Shown: piece after piece, positions 44,370 through 47,478 of the stretch
Position numbering within the stretch: the first letter of the stretch is position 1
How the letters are laid out: the number at the start of each line of letters is the position of its first letter
Virus record (IMG/VR): IMGVR_UViG_3300019890_000006
Location: 1-47,478 of that record
Reading direction: 5' to 3' (one strand)
DNA length: 47,478 nt
Source of the DNA: a virus
Notes under the pieces: model-generated
What the model was told of the DNA's origin: nothing
Databases searched by the model: none
Seen by the model: only the letters and a program-made list of their open reading frames with translations
Program-made: the position numbers and the translations under genes

Positions 44370-44482
44370 GTGTGAGGCGCTAGCTTAGATAAATAGGGAA
44401 GTTATCGCCTAGTCATCCACCCCCTCGGTAGTCCCTACGACCGGCACGACTCCTAAGTCGCTTTTCGCTCTGTGCCTCACAC
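44370..44482 (-). ncRNA. Structured RNA A, 113 nt, first in the array (unassigned)
   Basis: Nine-base closing stem GTGTGAGGC/GCCTCACAC (44474-44482 with 44370-44378). Hairpins: CGACT-CCTA-AGTCG (44447-44460), CGGT/ACCG (44426-44443) and GATAA/TTATC (44388-44406), all given as plus-strand letters. The loops of the last two are complementary over six bases (TCCCTA 44432-44437 with TAGGGA 44394-44399), a kissing interaction. The promoter at 44487-44515 would start transcription at or within two bases of its 5' end. Confidence 0.55.
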
Positions 44483-44486
44483 GCAA

Positions 44487-44515
44487 ACTATAGAACGTTA
44501 TCTATAGAGTGTCAA
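44487..44515 (-). promoter_or_regulatory. Promoter of the RNA array
   Basis: Minus strand: TTGACA (44515-44510), 17 bases, TATAGT (44492-44487). The expected start, 5-8 bases beyond the -10, is 44482-44479, the first bases of RNA A, so the RNA has no leader. It is one of the two near-perfect promoters in the genome. Confidence 0.75.
44488..44507. promoter_or_regulatory. CTATAG-N8-CTATAG operator, site 3
   Basis: CTATAG at 44488-44493 and 44502-44507, covering the -10 and spacer of the RNA array promoter. Same register as the sites at 30314 and 42670. Confidence 0.6.
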
Positions 44516-44796
44516 TATATTCCTCTGTCAAGTAATAAAGCTTTTAAGAACGCTTCGGCGGTCGCTAAATCGTCGGGGTGAATGCCTATCTTACTCATAA
44601 CCAGCCCTAAGCCATGATTAAGAGCTATCTTTCTAACTCTATCGGCATTGCGTTTAGAACGGTCTCTATTGCATTGGATGCATACGGCGCTCAAAGTGTA
44701 TCGAGCCGTCGTATGACCATTTTGACAAGGCGTCCCGGTATTGTAATATTTGTGACCATTTTGTACGGCTATTTCTCTGGGTGTTGGAAATATCAT
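44512..44796 (-). CDS. Zinc-ribbon protein, paralogue 1, 94 aa
   Basis: GHKYYNTGTPCQNGHTTARY, then CIQCNRDRS is the phage zinc-ribbon module often found next to or within HNH proteins (CxxGH...CxxC). C-terminal IHPDDLATAEAFLKALLLDR. TAATG overlap with the paralogue upstream. Its last codons overlap the RNA array -35. No HNH catalytic part is present, so it may bind DNA or RNA only. Confidence 0.7.
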   Translation of the reverse strand: MIFPTPREIAVQNGHKYYNTGTPCQNGHTTARYTLSAVCIQCNRDRSKRNADRVRKIALNHGLGLVMSKIGIHPDDLATAEAFLKALLLDRGIY

Positions 44797-45053
44797 TATT
44801 TAATACCTCTTTCAAGTAATAACCCTTTGATGTAAGTATCAATTGTTCTTATATCGTCCGGGTGCGCGTAATGCGTATATATCACTAAGTCAAACCTGAC
44901 TTTTGTATAGTTATTCTTATCCCTATTGCATTTTTCGCATTTTCCGGTCTTTGTAAATTTGAGCAATGTTTTATCATTTGGACAAGCCGTTACGCCAATA
45001 TAGTAAGGGTTACCCTCTCTCAATGCTTTTGATCTACCTCTTGTTGGTTTCAT
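44796..45053 (-). CDS. Zinc-ribbon protein, paralogue 2, 85 aa
   Basis: Same plan as the next gene: GNPYYIGVTACPNDKTLLKF, CEKCNRDKN, then AHPDDIRTIDTYIKGLLLER. Tandem duplicates that have diverged strongly. Promoter at 45084-45111. Function unknown. Confidence 0.7.
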   Translation of the reverse strand: MKPTRGRSKALREGNPYYIGVTACPNDKTLLKFTKTGKCEKCNRDKNNYTKVRFDLVIYTHYAHPDDIRTIDTYIKGLLLERGIK

Positions 45054-45083
45054 GTATTATACCTTATATTATGTTCACCTCGT

Positions 45084-45111
45084 AGTATATAGCGTATAAA
45101 AGGCGTGTCAA
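45084..45111 (-). promoter_or_regulatory. Leftward promoter of the zinc-ribbon pair
   Basis: Minus strand: TTGACA (45111-45106), 16 bases, TATACT (45089-45084). Start expected near 45077, 24 bases before the ATG at 45053. It has no CTATAG pair. Confidence 0.65.
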
Positions 45112-45433
45112 CTACTAAAATCCCGAACCCCAAAAAGTACAGTCCGGGACTACGGGACACCTAGAGCCACGCGGGTTTCAAGGCGTCTCCCGTATAAAAA
45201 CACGTCTTGCGTAGTATCCTTATAAAACACACCTACTGTATATACTACCCTACGATAATGTATACAGTACATACATACGTGTACTTACGGTATGTTTTTT
45301 GTAATATGTATAGCTATAGGGGTCTACGGGCTTTATATATATATAATATAATAATAAGTAATAGAAACAAGGGGTTAGGGAAAAAGCCCAGTAAGAAGCC
45401 CGGGGGTGTCCCGAAGAAGGTACAGTCTTGGGT
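45112..45433. other. Non-coding leader region with repeats
   Basis: About 320 bases with no supportable gene between divergent transcription units. It holds nine-base inverted arms TACTGTATA (45234-45242) and TATACAGTA (45261-45269), several GTAC/GTATAC words, an AT-rich run (about 45331-45357) and GC-rich near-palindromes around 45145-45165 and 45395-45415. Open frames here are short and of odd composition. It may contain the packaging site next to the small terminase gene, an origin, or regulatory sites. Confidence 0.5.
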
Positions 45434-45461
45434 TTGCATTTGCTTCGGCAGCGTGTATAAT
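45434..45461 (+). promoter_or_regulatory. Late promoter upstream of the terminase small subunit
   Basis: TTGCAT (45434-45439), 16 bases, perfect TATAAT (45456-45461). It is the only clear rightward promoter before the structural operon, with a start expected near 45468. Confidence 0.6.
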
Positions 45462-45490
45462 TTAAACAACAATGGATTGTGAGAATACTT

Positions 45491-45937
45491 ATGGCGACTA
45501 AGAAGAAGAAGCCCGAGGAACTGAAGCACACCACGAGAAAGCCGAAGATTGTGGTTAACGATGCGTTCTTAGAGAAAGTGCATAAGCTATCAGGCCAAGG
45601 GTTTACTAATGAAAACTTGTACGATTATTTCCAAGTGTCAGAGACAACATGGTATAAGTACAAGGATGAATACCCGGCGATAGATCAGGCAATAAAAGAC
45701 GGAAAGACACAATTTCTTGAAATTGCGTCAAATGTTATGCGGGATGGTGTACTTGCTGGCGATAAAGCATGGACTATGTTTTATTTAAAGACACAACATG
45801 GCTTTTGTGAGACAAAGAATATCAATGCCAAGGTCAGCCCCGGGACTAAAGCCGACGTTGAGCTAAAAATAACTACCACATGCCCCATCGAAGCTAGTAG
45901 AATATATCAACAATTTATGATGACAACAGGGAGTTAG
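45491..45937 (+). CDS. terS: Terminase small subunit
   Basis: 148 aa from ATG at 45491; the in-frame GTG at 45479 is an alternative. Basic start ATKKKKPEELKHTTRKPKIV, then an HTH-like DNA-binding part (FLEKVHKLSGQGFTNENLYD, YFQVSETTWYKYKDEYP) and QFLEIASNVMRDGVLAGDKA, AWTMFYLKTQHGF, typical of small terminases. It recognises the packaging site and loads the large subunit. It is separated from terL by three structural genes. Confidence 0.85.
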   Translation: MATKKKKPEELKHTTRKPKIVVNDAFLEKVHKLSGQGFTNENLYDYFQVSETTWYKYKDEYPAIDQAIKDGKTQFLEIASNVMRDGVLAGDKAWTMFYLKTQHGFCETKNINAKVSPGTKADVELKITTTCPIEASRIYQQFMMTTGS

Positions 45938-45941
45938 TCAT

Positions 45942-46127
45942 ATGTCAGATACCGTAATCGCAGACGATGGCGTGGAATTGCCCGTCGAAGCACTACCCAC
46001 TACAATCGGATACGCTGGCGGCTTTCCCGTCACTTTTACTGTTGTTTATCGTGGAAATACCTACATCCAAACGATGACCTACTCAGGTAATAACGTTATA
46101 GCTATTTCGGGATGGGTCAAACAATGA
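45942..46127 (+). CDS. Small beta-rich protein, 61 aa
   Basis: MSDTVIADDGVELPVEALPT, then GGFPVTFTVVYRGNTYIQTM; a small all-beta unit common next to phage fibre genes. Its stop overlaps the giant fibre start (ATGA). Possibly a fibre adaptor or chaperone; not proven. Confidence 0.65.
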   Translation: MSDTVIADDGVELPVEALPTTIGYAGGFPVTFTVVYRGNTYIQTMTYSGNNVIAISGWVKQ

Positions 46128-47478
46128 GCATATACGCATCAGAGTTTCTTAAATGGCTTCGAATATTTGGCGTTACGACCGGCGGCGGCCCCGCACCTAC
46201 AGGCGCATTGCTTGCTATAAATAACCTTGATGACGTATTGAACAGTACGACATCTATCGAAAACCTCGGTTTTGGTAGACCGGGTATTCTCATTCTTACC
46301 GACGCAGACTTCGCGGCCGGGGGTGGCACATACACGCTTACGAACCCGCCGCCAATTTATATCTCCATGTCTGCCACGAGTCCCGGCCGAGTCTTGCAAT
46401 TGCCGCCACAAAATCAGGCGACATCGCTACAAGCCTCGGAGGACATTAGACTATTAACCGGCCCAACATCGCAGCCTATTAACATCAATAATGGCGCGGG
46501 CACTCTTGTACATCAAGTGCTACCCGATAGCGCATGGCAGGCGATACCTAATGACCGCTCAACAATTGCAGGCGCGTGGGAATTCCTAGGCGTTGTGGAG
46601 TCGATAAACGGCAACCACACGGGTAACGTTGTACTCGGTAGTGACCCCCAGACAATCTACGTTGCGCCCTCTGGCGACAATATAAACGGCAACGGAAGCG
46701 TATTATTCCCCTATGCCACCTTGTCACACGCAATGACCATTGCGACTCCAAGCCCTAGCACCCCCTATGAAATTGATATGCAAACGGGCGTTTATACCGA
46801 AACGAACTTAACGCTTAAGCCGAATGTGTTGATTAACGGTAATCAAAGCACCCTTACCGTCAGTGGAACTATTGACCTCGACGTATCTTGGGGAAGCGGT
46901 GGATTCTTATACATTCAAAACTTCATGAGCTTAGACTGGCCGGCTGTTGTTACGTTAGATTTCGACGCAGTTTTCGCACCATTTGCGTTATTCAATTTGT
47001 CTAACAACATCTTATCGTCTGCAACAACCTTGCACGTTACGGGCAGTTCAGCTAATGGCGCTATCGCGCTGATAGGTAATAACTTCGGTTTCTCTAACGA
47101 ATGGGCGTATGTTATCACTAACTGCTACGGCGCAATAAACGGGGGTGCATCAGGCGATATCAGCGTGATTAATACCTCTGAAACAGCCGGTAGTAATTTC
47201 AGCATCACAGATATGACCGGGATTGGTAACGTGCTTGTGACGACCTCAAGCGCTGCCGGTATGACATTATTCCACAGTGGGTCTTTAGTAGGGGGCAATA
47301 CTCTCTATCAATCAACCGGCCCCGGCGTACTGACCGTATTTGCTAGAGGTCTTAAGTACCAAAATATACCAACGCTTGATAATGGATTTGGGGGCGGTTC
47401 GGTTCTCTTTAGCGCGGATAGATTAGGCGCTTTGCCGGTCTTATTGAACGGCGCGACTTATAACCCTACATCCATCGG
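46124..47478 (+). CDS. Giant beta-helix surface/fibre protein, N-terminal part (continues at base 1)
   Basis: Starts at an ATG that overlaps the stop of the previous gene (ATGA) and stays open to the window end. It continues in phase at base 1 and stops at 4270, giving about 1,827 residues once the 141-base overlap is counted once. This part starts with a short N-terminal attachment-like region (LNNLDDVLNS-type wording common at phage fibre N-termini). It then has a beta-helix opener near 46.65 kb (IYVAPSGDNINGNG, then FPYATLSHAM). The function, inferred from architecture, is a fibre or spike exposed on the virion. It sits between the small and large terminase genes rather than beside the baseplate genes, so it could decorate the head or neck instead of the tail. 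Confidence 0.75.
   Translation, partial: MSIYASEFLKWLRIFGVTTGGGPAPTGALLAINNLDDVLNSTTSIENLGFGRPGILILTDADFAAGGGTYTLTNPPPIYISMSATSPGRVLQLPPQNQATSLQASEDIRLLTGPTSQPININNGAGTLVHQVLPDSAWQAIPNDRSTIAGAWEFLGVVESINGNHTGNVVLGSDPQTIYVAPSGDNINGNGSVLFPYATLSHAMTIATPSPSTPYEIDMQTGVYTETNLTLKPNVLINGNQSTLTVSGTIDLDVSWGSGGFLYIQNFMSLDWPAVVTLDFDAVFAPFALFNLSNNILSSATTLHVTGSSANGAIALIGNNFGFSNEWAYVITNCYGAINGGASGDISVINTSETAGSNFSITDMTGIGNVLVTTSSAAGMTLFHSGSLVGGNTLYQSTGPGVLTVFARGLKYQNIPTLDNGFGGGSVLFSADRLGALPVLLNGATYNPTSI
47338..47478. repeat. Terminal direct overlap, right copy
   Basis: Right copy of the 141-base end overlap. It differs from the left copy only at 47352. A true fixed terminal repeat inside a fibre gene is less likely, because phage direct terminal repeats normally fall in intergenic sequence. 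Confidence 0.9.

Noticed and set aside
43864-44482. Single known RNA such as tmRNA, RNase P RNA or a group I intron
   Set aside because: I could not find the conserved tmRNA tag frame, RNase P core words or intron core; the region divides into separately closed units. A database search is needed to be sure.
45207-45534. Short open frames on both strands in the leader region
   Set aside because: Low-complexity Tyr/Ile-rich or Phe/Leu-rich text, overlapping each other and the late promoter; no ribosome sites.
1-47478. CRISPR array
   Set aside because: No run of regularly spaced identical repeats was seen on either strand.
1-47478. Temperate phage with integration module
   Set aside because: No integrase or transposase was found; the excisionase-like HTH protein alone is not enough, and small HTH proteins of this kind also act as regulators.

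Overview
The window is one essentially complete genome of a tailed bacteriophage with a contractile tail (myovirus morphology). The first and last 141 bases match except at one position, and one large gene runs across the junction, so the molecule is circular or circularly permuted with a unit of about 47.34 kb. The host is probably a Gram-negative bacterium: promoters are plain sigma70 type, two proteins carry Sec signal peptides, and the lysin is a GH108-type muramidase. I see no integrase, recombinase or classical lysogeny repressor, so a virulent lifestyle is more likely, but this is inferred from absence.

Layout. (1) 45.4 kb through the junction to 26.3 kb, plus strand: late structural operon. 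Order: small terminase, a small protein, two very large beta-helix surface proteins, large terminase, portal, MuF-like head protein, DUF2213 protease/scaffold, decoration protein, major capsid protein, neck proteins, tail terminator, sheath, tube, tail assembly chaperone with a -1 frameshift, tape measure, then a Mu/Pam3-like baseplate (Dit-like, plug, hub, spike, gp25-like, J-like, DUF2612) and two tandem collar-domain fibres. (2) 26.3-27.8 kb, plus: lysin, small membrane proteins, a ribbon-helix-helix protein with its own promoter, and a terminator. (3) 27.8-37.1 kb, minus: early operon of small hypothetical and membrane proteins, family A DNA polymerase, an OB-fold ssDNA-binding candidate and a Cas4/RecB-like DUF2800 nuclease. 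(4) 37.1-42.9 kb, plus: SF2 helicase, VRR-NUC nuclease, small zinc proteins, a short TetR-type regulator and a primase-polymerase/helicase. (5) 42.8-45.1 kb, minus: two exported proteins, an excisionase-like HTH protein, an array of structured RNAs including one tRNA-like gene, and two tandem zinc-ribbon paralogues. (6) 45.1-45.5 kb: non-coding leader with repeats and the late promoter.

How it works together. Parts 3 and 4 diverge from about 37.1 kb and hold the replication proteins. Two families of palindromes sit on the early promoters. One, TGACCG-like, fits an operator for the phage's own TetR-type protein (four sites). The other, CTATAG-N8-CTATAG, overlaps the -10 and spacer of three promoters on both strands. 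One of these promoters should start transcription at the first base of the RNA array (about 44.48 to 43.86 kb). That array contains one tRNA-like molecule, one degenerate tRNA-like molecule with encoded CCA, and three larger RNAs closed by 8-9 bp stems with pseudoknots or kissing loops. I match these three to no known family, and they are the most likely undescribed system here.
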